From an uncultured Maritimibacter sp. (GTDB taxonomy: Bacteria; Pseudomonadota; Alphaproteobacteria; Rhodobacterales; Rhodobacteraceae): a stretch of 47,165 nt of DNA. The translations under genes and the position numbers were made by a program. Numbering within the stretch: position 1 is the first letter of the stretch; every line of letters begins with the position of its first letter. The stretch lies in NCBI GenBank assembly GCA_913063035.1, contig CAJXYS010000023.1:1-47165 (forward strand), in the 5' to 3' direction. The notes beneath the pieces were generated by a model. The model did no database searches, had not been told where the DNA came from, and saw nothing but the letters and a program-made list of their open reading frames with translations. This document shows, piece by piece, positions 1 through 9,429 of the stretch.

Positions 1-186
1 AATCTCCACAAGGCTCGCACCGTTCATCGCAAGATAGCTGGCCGTGCTGTGCCGCAGGTCATGGAAGCGGAAGTCCGCCAGGGCGGCGGCATCCCGGGCA
101 TTCTCCCAGGCCTTGCGGATGTCGATCGGGCCCTGGCCGTCCCGGCGCGGGAACAGCCATTTGGTCGCGGCTGCGAGGCGTAGCCT
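1..186 (-). pseudogene. Tyrosine recombinase (phage-type integrase), C-terminal remnant
   Basis: The minus strand encodes WLFPRRDGQGPIDIRKAWEN followed shortly by FRFHDLRHSTASYLAMNG. This is the stretch of a tyrosine recombinase that carries the catalytic H-x-x-R box (HDLRH) and runs off the left edge of the window. Upstream of the WLFP segment the frame stays open to about 327, but the sequence there no longer looks like an integrase. The first catalytic Arg region and the N-terminal SAM-like domain are absent, and there is no credible start codon or ribosome binding site. I therefore read it as a 5'-truncated remnant, although the downstream catalytic Tyr lies outside the window. It fits the tRNA-end-like sequence at 1044-1069 as part of an integration scar. 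Confidence 0.72.
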
Positions 187-426
187 GAGCAAGAGGATTG
201 TTGGGCTGGAGCGTATGTCAGAGCGCCGGAAGAGGGACCATCGGCGGGACTGATCTGGCCCGGCTGCTGACGACGAAGAGTAGAAAGTGTTGCGCGTTAT
301 CAGACATTTACGCAAGTCGTTGCGGATTTAGTTTTTGCCCTCATCCAGGTCGGAACATTTCCAGAACACCGTCGGAGTAGTGACGCCGCCTGGCATCATG
401 GAAACAGACATATACAGGAGCTGGAT

Positions 427-855
427 ATGCCCAAGAAACTTCCGAGCAGAAGCCCGAAACGCAGCCGCAAGGCACGCAGCATCAGCCCGTCCCAGAGCAA
501 GCAGCTTGAGCGCGCTATGGACCGCGTCGCCCGCGTTGCCAGCATAGTCGGTCGAAAAGATGAGGTCGCGCAGCGCAACGCGCGCCTGGCGATCGCTGAC
601 ACCGTCGAGGATTGGCTGGACTGGCTGGCAGAAGAGGACCCGCAGGCCGCCGAAGACTTCTATGTTGAACTTGAGATCCTCGCTTCGGCGAGCAACCGGC
701 GTCGTATCCAGAAGCACGCTCTTCGTCCGGATGGCGTCGACGAGCGCGTGGAGCGGGAGCTGTCCCGCCTCGACCGCGAGGTCACTCGAACCACCGAAGA
801 TGGCACCAAGGCCAGTGCCTCGGGCTCTCAGGCTTCGTCCGAAGAGGCCTCCTGA
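427..855 (+). CDS. Hypothetical protein, basic N-terminus and acidic helical middle (142 aa)
   Basis: Family not recognised. A clear AGGAG lies 6 nt before the ATG, which supports translation. Residues 1-20 are rich in Lys, Arg and Ser (KKLPSRSPKRSRKARS). The middle (about 35-90) looks helical, with an acidic Trp-containing patch (EDWLDWLAEEDPQAAEDF). The tail is Ser/Thr/Glu-rich and probably disordered. There is no signal peptide or membrane segment. A 232-codon open frame lies antisense but lacks a ribosome binding site and has implausible composition. The gene sits alone between an integrase remnant and a tRNA-like 3' end, so it is probably accessory cargo. A basic N-terminus would suit nucleic-acid binding, but that is only a guess. 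Confidence 0.5.
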   Translation: MPKKLPSRSPKRSRKARSISPSQSKQLERAMDRVARVASIVGRKDEVAQRNARLAIADTVEDWLDWLAEEDPQAAEDFYVELEILASASNRRRIQKHALRPDGVDERVERELSRLDREVTRTTEDGTKASASGSQASSEEAS

Positions 856-1043
856 CCACGCCCGAGACCTTGAGGCGGTCCCGGCAGCGCGGATGGATGC
901 CCAAGAGGGCATCGACCCCGCGTTAAGGCCGGCGACCGCCCGAGGCCGACGATAGCTTGGGCAGCGCAGGTCTTCAACGCCCATCAGGGTTTGCCCTGCG
1001 CCTGTCCGCGGGGTGATGGGATGCAATAGACTTGTCTTCGTGT

Positions 1044-1069
1044 GAGTCCAAATCCTCTCCCCGCAACCA
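1044..1069 (+). other. tRNA 3'-end-like sequence, candidate attachment site
   Basis: The segment looks like the T-loop, T-stem 3' strand and acceptor 3' strand of a tRNA ending in CTCTCCCCGCAACCA. It contains a T-loop-like TCCAAAT (consensus TTCRANY), then CCTCT, then CCCCGCA with discriminator A and CCA. An unpaired A at position 72 together with CCCCGC is characteristic of initiator tRNA-fMet, so that is the closest match I can suggest. The upstream half cannot pair properly (GTGAG against CCTCT), and no D-arm or anticodon arm is visible. It is therefore not a gene. It is what an att duplicate of a tRNA 3' end looks like, about 0.9 kb from the integrase remnant. Confidence 0.45.
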
Positions 1070-1339
1070 AATCTACGCGCTTTTCCAAATGCTTAAGCGC
1101 CACCCTCCGGGGCGGCGTTTGCGTTTCCAACACCCGTGGAAGCACTGTGGAAGCAAGAGGGGCCGAAGTCCTTCATATCGCTTCGAAACTCTAAGGTCGC
1201 ATGCGCCCGGGATATCGGGGTCGCCTTCGTCTCGGCGCCCGAAAGCGAGATCGCCACGGGCTGCGTCAGTCGCCACATGCCGCAATTCGTTTTGCCCTGA
1301 CCGATCGCAGAACGATGCCCGATACCGCGTTCAGGGGAC

Positions 1340-1365
1340 GCGGCGTGCCGCGATAGGCACGCCGC
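1340..1365 (-). terminator. Hairpin downstream of katG, terminator-like
   Basis: A perfect 10-bp stem (GCGGCGTGCC pairing with GGCACGCCGC) encloses a 6-nt loop and lies about 50 nt past the katG stop codon. There is no T-tract on either strand, so it may stabilise the mRNA end or assist factor-dependent termination rather than act as a classic intrinsic terminator. Confidence 0.4.
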
Positions 1366-1415
1366 CTCTGGGTCTTGTCGCGGCCCCGGGGCGGGCCCGG
1401 GACCGGTGGCCGTGA

Positions 1416-3608
<2,193 letters not shown>

Positions 3609-3710
3609 TTAGGTATGAAATGCGTTCCCGGCGGGCGCCGGCTGCAGGGGACCTGCCGCCGAACCCGCTTCCCGGGTGAGTCCTACCAAAAACCCTTCAT
3701 TAGAATAAGT

Positions 3711-3727
3711 TGAAATTTCTGATTTCA
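3711..3727. promoter_or_regulatory. Inverted repeat in katG-oxyR intergenic region, candidate operator
   Basis: TGAAAT-N5-ATTTCA is a perfect 6-bp inverted repeat in an AT-rich patch of the divergent katG/oxyR spacer, about 17 nt upstream of the oxyR ATG. It contains a T-N11-A arrangement as expected for LysR-family sites. The four-part ATAG/CTAT pattern of enterobacterial OxyR sites is not evident. A TATAAG at 3730-3735 could be the oxyR -10 element, which would place this repeat over the -35 region and suit autoregulation. Position is observed; function is inferred. Confidence 0.45.
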
Positions 3728-3743
3728 GATATAAGACACGCTT

Positions 3744-4679
3744 ATGATGAACCTGACCCTCAAGCAGCTTCGCTATGTCGATGCCCTGGCGCGACACGGC
3801 CATTTCGGGCGCGCGGCCGATGCCTGCGCGATCTCGCAGCCGGCGCTGTCCATGCAGATCCGTGAACTCGAGGCGTCGCTCGGAACGGCGCTGTTCGAGC
3901 GGAGCACCCGGCAGGTGCGGCTGACCGGTTTCGGCGAGGCCTTCGCGGCCCGAGTCCGCGGGATCCTGCGGTCGGTGGACGAACTCGGGGACCTGGCGCG
4001 GGCGTCGCAGGATCACCTGGCCGGACGGCTGCGGATCGGGGTGATCCCGACCATCGCGCCCTACCTGCTGCCCGCGGTCATCCGCAGCCTCACGCGGATG
4101 AATGCCGGGCTCGACGTTCACGTGCGCGAGACGCTGACCCCGACGCTGATCCGCGAATTGACGGAGGGGCGGCTCGACGCGGCGATCGTCGCGCTTCCGG
4201 TGTCGGAGCCGTCGCTGGAAGAGGCCGCGCTGTTCACCGAATCCTTCGTGCTGGTCAGGCCCGAGGCCGAGGCGGGCACCCCCGTGCCCTGCCGCGAGAC
4301 CCTGCGCGAGATGCGGCTTCTGCTGCTCGAAGAGGGGCACTGTTTCCGCGACCAGGCGCTGTCGTTCTGCAATATCCAGTCGTCCCTGCCCCGCGAGGGG
4401 CTCGAGGGCAGCTCGCTCTCGACGCTGGTGCAGATGGTCGGTGCGGGAATCGGCGTGACGCTGATCCCGGACATGGCGGTGCCGGTCGAAACGCGTTCCG
4501 CGCCTGTTTCCGTTGCCCGCTTCGCGGACCCGCAGCCGACGCGCACCGTCGGCATGATCTGGCGAAAGTCCAGCCCGCTCGCGGGGCAGCTCGCACAGAT
4601 CTCGGAGGTCGTCCGCGAAGCGGCCGAAGGGCTGCGCGCAGGCCAGGCCAGCCGGCCCGGCCTGGCCGCGGGCGCATGA
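3744..4679 (+). CDS. oxyR: LysR-family hydrogen peroxide sensor OxyR
   Basis: Peroxide-sensing transcription activator. An N-terminal winged helix-turn-helix (about residues 3-62) is followed by a LysR effector domain. The redox signature GHCFRDQALSFC is present, with Cys200 and Cys209. If the second ATG (3747) is used, they become Cys199 and Cys208, exactly the E. coli numbering of the disulfide pair. That makes OxyR, rather than a generic LysR regulator, a firm call. No Shine-Dalgarno precedes the ATG pair. A -10-like TATAAG lies only 9 nt upstream, so the mRNA may be leaderless or nearly so. It is divergent from katG, its likely target. A hairpin separates its end from the convergent cytochrome gene. 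Confidence 0.95.
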   Translation: MMNLTLKQLRYVDALARHGHFGRAADACAISQPALSMQIRELEASLGTALFERSTRQVRLTGFGEAFAARVRGILRSVDELGDLARASQDHLAGRLRIGVIPTIAPYLLPAVIRSLTRMNAGLDVHVRETLTPTLIRELTEGRLDAAIVALPVSEPSLEEAALFTESFVLVRPEAEAGTPVPCRETLREMRLLLLEEGHCFRDQALSFCNIQSSLPREGLEGSSLSTLVQMVGAGIGVTLIPDMAVPVETRSAPVSVARFADPQPTRTVGMIWRKSSPLAGQLAQISEVVREAAEGLRAGQASRPGLAAGA

Positions 4680-4694
4680 TGCTTTGGCAGAACG

Positions 4695-4718
4695 CCTGCC
4701 CGGACGCGCCCGGGCAGG
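4695..4718. terminator. Hairpin between convergent oxyR and cytochrome c genes
   Basis: A perfect 9-bp stem (CCTGCCCGG with CCGGGCAGG) and 6-nt loop lies between the oxyR stop and the stop of the convergent cytochrome gene. There is no strong T-run on either side, but placement in a 49-nt convergent gap suggests a shared bidirectional terminator. Confidence 0.5.
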
Positions 4719-4728
4719 AAGTGGGCGG

Positions 4729-5127
4729 TTACTGCTGCAGCGACTCGAGGTAATAGGCGAGCGACAGGATCCGCCCGCGGGTATAGAGCACGGCGCCGAA
4801 GGGGCCGGGGTTCTCGACCTCCTCGTCGAAGAGCGCGCCATAGACCGGCATCGGCCCGCCATGGCCGCGCAGGCCGGTGCGCCCGTCGATCACATGGATC
4901 ACGTCCAGCATCGGGAACGCGCCGTCGTTATTCGCCGACAGCTGGGTCAGATCGGGCACCTTGTCGGAGATGATCTGGGTCAGCGGCCCTTCGCCAGCCC
5001 CGTCGGCGCCGTGACAGGTCGCGCAAAACTGCATGTAGGACCGCTCACCGACATCGGCGTCCTGGGCGCTGGCCGCGCCGGCCGAAAGGGCGATTCCGAG
5101 AGCAATGGTCAGAAACTTCCGCGACAT
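4729..5127 (-). CDS. Periplasmic mono-haem cytochrome c (132 aa)
   Basis: Small soluble electron carrier. An N-terminal signal peptide (about residues 1-21, ending AGAASA) is followed by one haem attachment motif CATCH in FCATCHGADGAGEG, a class I-like cytochrome c arrangement. The sixth ligand is probably Met in GGPMPVYG. GGAGG lies 7 nt before the ATG. The redox partner cannot be told from sequence. Its position next to katG/oxyR might hint at a role as electron donor in peroxide metabolism, but the strands and the hairpin between them argue for a separate transcript. Confidence 0.85.
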   Translation of the reverse strand: MSRKFLTIALGIALSAGAASAQDADVGERSYMQFCATCHGADGAGEGPLTQIISDKVPDLTQLSANNDGAFPMLDVIHVIDGRTGLRGHGGPMPVYGALFDEEVENPGPFGAVLYTRGRILSLAYYLESLQQ

Positions 5128-5887
5128 GTAACTACCTCCGTTCGATTATTGGCTTTGATACGTGATTGCACTCTACGCCAGTCACCCGTGGGCGGCATGA
5201 CATATATCAATGCTTACACCTGATTAAGCTAACGCGAATCGGCTAGCCGATAAAAATCCTTCCGGGCTATCCATGTGATACCCGCACTCCGCCGGTTGCA
5301 GGCGCGCGGTGCGCGGCGGCTGGGGTCCTGCGCTTTCGCCCACAGTTTTATCCACAGGGCGTCGCGCATGGCCGACCCGTCGGCGACGGCGGCCAGGGGG
5401 CCGGAACGGACGGTAAACGCACGGGAAACCGGTCTTTCGGGGGAGCTTCGGGCGCTTTGCCACCCTCGCCAAACGCCGCTCTGGCTTGGCCGGGGCGGCG
5501 CTGCCGGCTGCGGCGCCGCCGGGATGTGAAAGGAGATGCCGCCGGGCCGGCTGCCGGGGCGGAGTGACGGCCGGTGGCGCGTGACTCGGCCCTCGGCTGG
5601 GATGCGCCGGGGATTGTCAACAGGCCAGAACACCGCGCGGCAAACGCGCGAACTGACAGGGTGACCACGCTTTTCGGAGGGCTTGACCGGGGGGCGGTGC
5701 CCCGAACGAAGGGGCGAACCGCTGCATTCTGCCGCCCCGGCAGATTCATCGTTGCGCATCGCCGCTGGATGCCGAGAATTCCCCCAAGGCAGAGCCTTGG
5801 TTTGCCCGGACGGCGTGGGTTTGCCTGCCGGCCAGGTTCTGCCTTTCGTAGGACCAAAAGCGCAACGCGCCGTGAGGAGAGGAAAGA
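5128..5887. other. 760-nt gene-free region with palindromes
   Basis: No frame here has a ribosome binding site or a plausible protein. Visible structures are a perfect 14-bp palindrome ATCGGCTAGCCGAT at 5238-5251 followed by AAAAA; a consensus DnaA box at 5348-5356; and a hairpin CCAAGGC-AGA-GCCTTGG at 5784-5800 followed by TTT. The last ends about 85 nt before the cytochrome c2-like start and could be a leader attenuator or the 3' end of a small RNA. This is one of only two sizeable empty stretches in an otherwise packed region, so regulatory RNA or promoter function is possible but unproven. Confidence 0.5.
5348..5356 (+). promoter_or_regulatory. Consensus DnaA box
   Basis: TTATCCACA matches the strict DnaA box exactly and sits in the context TTTATCCACAG, which recurs at 9441-9451. 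It is a single box here, so a titration or transcription-control site is more likely than an origin. Confidence 0.4.
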
Positions 5888-6295
5888 ATGAAACCGTTTT
5901 TCGCACTTGCCGCAGCAATGATCGTCAGCGGCCCGGCCCTGGCCGAGGGGGACCCCGCCGCCGGTGAAAAGGAATTCCGCAAATGCCGTGCCTGCCACGA
6001 GATCGTGGATAACGACGGCAACGCCATCGTTCGCGGCGGCAAGGTCGGCCCGAACCTCTATGGCATTCCCGGGGCCCAGGCGGGCGCGGTCGAGGGCTTC
6101 AACTACGGCGACAGCATCGTCGAGGCCGGCGCGCAGGGGCTCACCTGGGACGTCGAGAGTTTCTCGGCCTATATCCAGGACCCGCGCGGTTTCCTGGCCG
6201 AATATCTCGGCGGATCCGCGCAGGCCAAGATGGCCGCGCAGCGGGTGCAGAACCCCGAAGACCTCTTCGCCTACCTGGAGAGCGTCAGCAACTGA
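5888..6295 (+). CDS. Cytochrome c2-type electron carrier (135 aa)
   Basis: Periplasmic class I cytochrome c resembling the cytochrome c2 (CycA) family, which shuttles electrons from the bc1 complex to oxidases or reaction centres. The signal peptide (about 1-19, ending PALA) precedes EGDPAAGEKEFRKCRACH with a single CRACH haem site. KVGPNLYGIPG and the FSAYIQDPRGFLAEYLG region follow, as in c2 proteins. The Met ligand is probably in the QAKMAAQ segment. A good ribosome binding site (AGGAGAGG) lies just upstream. It is monocistronic, closed by the intrinsic terminator at 6327-6351. Whether it is the main c2 or a paralogue cannot be judged here. Confidence 0.87.
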   Translation: MKPFFALAAAMIVSGPALAEGDPAAGEKEFRKCRACHEIVDNDGNAIVRGGKVGPNLYGIPGAQAGAVEGFNYGDSIVEAGAQGLTWDVESFSAYIQDPRGFLAEYLGGSAQAKMAAQRVQNPEDLFAYLESVSN

Positions 6296-6326
6296 CACGG
6301 CTGCGCCCGGCGCAGTGCACATCCCT

Positions 6327-6351
6327 GGGGCGGCCTCGGCCGCCCCGTTTT
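6327..6351 (+). terminator. Rho-independent terminator after cytochrome c2-like gene
   Basis: A perfect 9-bp GC stem (GGGGCGGCC pairing with GGCCGCCCC) with a 2-nt loop is followed by GTTTT, about 30 nt past the stop codon. This is the cleanest plus-strand intrinsic terminator in the window. Confidence 0.85.
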
Positions 6352-6439
6352 CGGTCCCGAAGCGGTTTGCGGGCAAAACGCGGGGCAATCGGCGCGGCGT
6401 GCCTTGTTCTGAACGCGGCCAGCCTCTACATCCACGCCC

Positions 6440-7246
6440 ATGAACCTTTCTCTGCCCTTCATCAAACGTCCCCCGCTGGTCGCCATCCTGCCGCTTAACG
6501 GCATGATCGGATCGGGCGGGCGCTTCGGCTCCGGCGGGCTGAACGACGCGGCCCTCGAACCCCTCATCGAGAAGGCGTTTTCCAAGGGCAAGCCCGCGGC
6601 GGTGGCCCTGGCCATCAATTCGCCCGGCGGGTCGCCCGTGCAATCGTCGCTGATCGCGGCGCGAATCCGTCGCCTGTCCGAGGAGAAGGAGGTGCCGGTC
6701 TTCGCCTTCGTCGAGGATCTTGCGGCCTCCGGCGGGTACTGGCTGGCAAGCGCCGCGGACGAGATCTATGTCGACCGCGCCTCGATCGTCGGCTCGATCG
6801 GCGTGATCTATGCCGGCTTCGGGTTCAACAGCCTGATGAAGCGCTACGGCATCGAGCGCCGCGTCCACACCGCGGGCAAGGACAAGAGCCTGCTCGACCC
6901 TTTCCGCCCCGAGCGCGAAGAAGACGTCGAGCGGCTAAAGCGGCTCCAGGCCAAGGTGCATGACGGCTTCATCGCACAGGTCAAGGCCCGGCGGGGCGAC
7001 AAGCTCGACACGGCGGCGGATCTCTTCAGCGGTGACGTCTGGGTTGGCGAAGAGGCGGTCGCGCTGGGCCTCGCCGATGGGCTGGGGCACCTGGTGCCGC
7101 GCATGAAGGAACGCTTCGGTCCCAAGACCCGCTTCACCACCCATGGCCGGCGCCGGTCGTTCTTCGCGCGGCTGGGCATGCGCGCGATGGAGGATGCGGC
7201 GGGCCTCGTCGAGGAACGCGCCCTCTGGGCGCAATACGGGCTGTAA
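6440..7246 (+). CDS. S49-family serine peptidase, SohB/SppA-like (268 aa)
   Basis: Single-copy, short-form signal peptide peptidase of the ClpP-crotonase fold. The nucleophile is Ser97 in DLAASGGYWLASAAD. The general base is Lys149, 52 residues later in AGKDKSLLDPFRPE, matching the Ser-Lys spacing of the family. INSPGGSPVQSS (60-70) forms the substrate-side loop. Unlike E. coli SohB and SppA I see no N-terminal transmembrane helix, so it may be cytoplasmic or peripheral. It would degrade cleaved signal peptides or membrane protein fragments. There is no clear Shine-Dalgarno before the ATG. A small zinc-ribbon protein starts 3 nt downstream and is probably co-transcribed. Confidence 0.88.
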   Translation: MNLSLPFIKRPPLVAILPLNGMIGSGGRFGSGGLNDAALEPLIEKAFSKGKPAAVALAINSPGGSPVQSSLIAARIRRLSEEKEVPVFAFVEDLAASGGYWLASAADEIYVDRASIVGSIGVIYAGFGFNSLMKRYGIERRVHTAGKDKSLLDPFRPEREEDVERLKRLQAKVHDGFIAQVKARRGDKLDTAADLFSGDVWVGEEAVALGLADGLGHLVPRMKERFGPKTRFTTHGRRRSFFARLGMRAMEDAAGLVEERALWAQYGL

Positions 7247-7248
7247 CC

Positions 7249-7434
7249 TTGGTCAAGATCGTCACCCTTTTCCTGATCGGCGTCCTCGTGCTGGCCATGT
7301 TCGGCAAGCTTCGTGCGCCCAGGTCGATCCGCCGAACGGCGGAGAAACTCCGCCTCTCGCGGGTCAAGAAATGCCGCAGATGCGGCAGCCCGATCCCGGG
7401 CGGCGGACGTTGCATCTGCGAAGACAAGACCTGA
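7249..7434 (+). CDS. Small membrane-anchored zinc-ribbon protein (61 aa)
   Basis: Not assigned to a named family. One N-terminal transmembrane segment (about residues 3-19, IVTLFLIGVLVLAMFG) is followed by a basic linker and a C-terminal four-cysteine knuckle CRRCGSPIPGGGRCIC (C-x2-C-x8-C-x-C) likely to bind zinc. Translation must start at TTG (7249), since no ATG is available in frame. The start lies 3 nt after the S49 peptidase stop, which supports translational coupling. I recall similar short proteins beside SohB-type genes in Rhodobacteraceae, but could not check. The basic tail would face the cytoplasm if the helix inserts N-out. Confidence 0.62.
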   Translation: MVKIVTLFLIGVLVLAMFGKLRAPRSIRRTAEKLRLSRVKKCRRCGSPIPGGGRCICEDKT

Positions 7435-7464
7435 CGGCAGCAAAGGCGAGGCCCCGATACCGTC

Positions 7465-8424
7465 ATGGATTTACTCTATCTCGTTCTCGGGCTCGTGATC
7501 CTGCTGCTGGCCGGCGACTCGCTCGTGCGCGGCACGGTCAACCTGAGCCTCCGGCTTGGCATTCCGGCGCTGATCGTCAGCCTGACGATCGTGGCCTTCG
7601 GCACCTCGGCGCCCGAGCTGCTGATCGGTGTCAAGGCGGTGCTCGAGGATGCGCCGGGCATCGCGCTCGGCAATGTCGTGGGGTCGAACACGGCCAATAT
7701 CCTGCTCGTGCTCGGGGTGCCGGCGATGGTGTCCGGCCTGCATACCAGCCGCTGCGACTCCAGCCGGACCTATCTGATCATGCTGGCGGTCACCGCGCTC
7801 TTCATCGGGTTGTGCTTCGTCGGGCCGATCCTGTGGTGGCACGGGCTCATCCTGCTGGCGGTGCTGTCCCTGGTGCTGGCCGATGCCTTCATCACCGCCA
7901 AGCGGTTTCGCGACAACGGCCAGGCGGCCGCGATGGAAGACGTCGAGGTGCTGGAAGAGGCCGACCCGGAAATGCCGTGGTGGCGGATCGGCATCTTCAT
8001 CCTGCTGGGGTTGATCGGCCTGCCGCTGGGCGCCGACCTGTTGGTCGACGCCGCCGTGAACCTCGCCGAGGATTTCGGGGTCAGCGACACGGTGATCGGC
8101 CTGACGCTGATCGCGCTCGGCACGTCTCTGCCGGAGCTGGCGACCACCGTCATGGCGGCCATCCGGCGCCAGGCCGACGTGGCGCTCGGCAACGTGATCG
8201 GCTCCAACATCTTCAACCTGATCGCCATCGTGGGCGTCGCGTCGCTGTTCGGCGACATTCCCGTCGATCCCGAATTCCTGCGCTTCGATCTCTGGGTCAT
8301 GGCGGGCGCATCGCTGCTGATCTTCCCCTTCGTGCTGATGCGCCGGGACATCACGCGGATCTGGGGTGTCGTCTTGACCGGGCTCTACTTGGCCTATGTC
8401 TACGTTCTGCTGACGGGAGTGTGA
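7465..8424 (+). CDS. Calcium/sodium antiporter, CaCA family (YrbG-like)
   Basis: Inner-membrane cation exchanger of 319 residues, about ten transmembrane helices. Both alpha repeats are clear: AFGTSAPELLIG with GNVVGSNTANILLVLG in the N-terminal half, and ALGTSLPELATTV with ALGNVIGSNIFNLIAIVG in the C-terminal half. The acidic residue in each GTS-x-PEL motif coordinates the transported ions. The two halves are separated by an acidic cytoplasmic loop (about 155-175, MEDVEVLEEADPE). It follows the zinc-ribbon gene by 30 nt and precedes the SDR by 4 nt, so one transcript from the S49 peptidase through the SDR is plausible. Confidence 0.92.
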   Translation: MDLLYLVLGLVILLLAGDSLVRGTVNLSLRLGIPALIVSLTIVAFGTSAPELLIGVKAVLEDAPGIALGNVVGSNTANILLVLGVPAMVSGLHTSRCDSSRTYLIMLAVTALFIGLCFVGPILWWHGLILLAVLSLVLADAFITAKRFRDNGQAAAMEDVEVLEEADPEMPWWRIGIFILLGLIGLPLGADLLVDAAVNLAEDFGVSDTVIGLTLIALGTSLPELATTVMAAIRRQADVALGNVIGSNIFNLIAIVGVASLFGDIPVDPEFLRFDLWVMAGASLLIFPFVLMRRDITRIWGVVLTGLYLAYVYVLLTGV

Positions 8425-8428
8425 GACG

Positions 8429-9214
8429 ATGATCCAGGGCAAGGCACTCGTGACGGGGGCGGGCAAGCGGCTGGGCCGCGCGATGGCGCTGGGCCTGGCG
8501 CAGCGCGGCTGCCCGGTGGCGATACACTACGCGAATTCGGATACCGGTGCCCGCGAGACCGCCCGCGAGATCGAGGCGCTCGGCGTCGAGGTCGCTGTCC
8601 TGCAGGCCGATCTGCTGGACGAGGCGCAGGCCGCCACGCTGGTCGGCCGTGCGGCCGAGGCGCTGGGCGGACCGCTGTCGATCCTTGTGAACAACGCCTC
8701 GATTTTCGAGTACGACAACATCGAGACCGCAACCCGTGAAAGCTGGGACCGCCACCTGGAATCCAACCTTCGGGCGCCGTTCCGGCTGACCCAGGATTTC
8801 GCGCACCAGGCGCCCCCGGCCGCGACGGACGCTGCGGGCGAACCGGTCGCGCAGGCGGCGGTGATCAACCTGATCGACCAGCGGGTGCGCAAGCTGACGC
8901 CCGAATTCATGACCTACACGATCGCCAAGGCCGGGCTCTGGGCCTTTACCCAGACAGCGGCGCAGGCTCTGGCCCCCGGGATCCGCGTCAACGCGATCGG
9001 CCCCGGTCCGACCATGCAGGGTGCGCGTCAGACCACCGAGCATTTCGCACGCCAGCGCGCGGCCACGGTCCTGGGCCGTGGCGCGGACCCTGAGGATATC
9101 GTCGCCGCGATGGGCTACATCCTCGAATCGAAGTCCCTGACCGGCCAGCTTCTCTGCATCGACGGGGGGCAGCACCTGGCGTGGCAGACCCCGGATGTGC
9201 TGGGCGCCGAATAA
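8429..9214 (+). CDS. SDR oxidoreductase, pteridine-reductase (FolM)-like
   Basis: NADPH-dependent short-chain reductase of 261 residues. The cofactor loop TGAGKRLG (9-16) has the Arg/Lys-containing form seen in pteridine reductases rather than the common TGxxxGxG. NNA is at 88-90 and the catalytic Tyr163-x3-Lys167 is in YTIAK. The usual catalytic Ser is replaced by Asp150 (INLIDQ), again as in PTR1 and FolM, as is the ending RVNAIGPGPT. This points to reduction of dihydrofolate, dihydromonapterin or a related pteridine, not a generic alcohol. GGGAG sits upstream of the ATG. Substrate is inferred from motif type only. Confidence 0.82.
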   Translation: MIQGKALVTGAGKRLGRAMALGLAQRGCPVAIHYANSDTGARETAREIEALGVEVAVLQADLLDEAQAATLVGRAAEALGGPLSILVNNASIFEYDNIETATRESWDRHLESNLRAPFRLTQDFAHQAPPAATDAAGEPVAQAAVINLIDQRVRKLTPEFMTYTIAKAGLWAFTQTAAQALAPGIRVNAIGPGPTMQGARQTTEHFARQRAATVLGRGADPEDIVAAMGYILESKSLTGQLLCIDGGQHLAWQTPDVLGAE

Positions 9215-9272
9215 ACCGCGCGTCGGCGTCGGGACGGGCTTTCGACCGGGCACTTGTCCACCCGCACCGAAG

Positions 9273-9342
9273 ACGTCACAAATCCGTTACGATTTTTGCA
9301 GTGTTTTCAGTCGTTTGCCCGGGTCGCATAAAATTGTGACGT
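9273..9342. repeat. Separated 9-bp inverted repeat ACGTCACAA / TTGTGACGT
   Basis: The two arms (9273-9281 and 9334-9342) match perfectly and are separated by 52 nt of AT-rich DNA. They could be two operators in opposite orientation for one DNA-binding protein. The TGTGA core resembles a CRP/FNR-family half-site, but no full site is present. Confidence 0.45.
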
Positions 9343-9429
9343 AATATCAAGGGGTTGTTTTTGTGCCCAAAAATTGGGCATTCCGATGAACCGCTTTGGA
9401 TTCAACACGATTTTCCGAGAGGCGGATTG

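Larger units (their letters stand above)
856..1415. other. Gene-poor stretch between accessory ORF and katG
   Basis: About 560 nt without a credible gene. Short frames exist on both strands but lack ribosome binding sites and have Arg/Pro/Ser-rich translations typical of non-coding high-GC DNA. Two structures stand out: a tRNA 3'-half-like sequence at 1044-1069 and a strong hairpin at 1340-1365 just downstream of katG. Both are listed separately. Confidence 0.6.

Noticed and set aside
328-1026. 232-codon minus-strand frame overlapping the 427-855 gene
   Set aside because: No ribosome binding site, while the plus-strand frame has a good one and a more protein-like composition.
1044-1069. Complete tRNA gene
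   Set aside because: No anticodon or D-arm upstream, and the T-stem does not pair; only the 3' end is tRNA-like.
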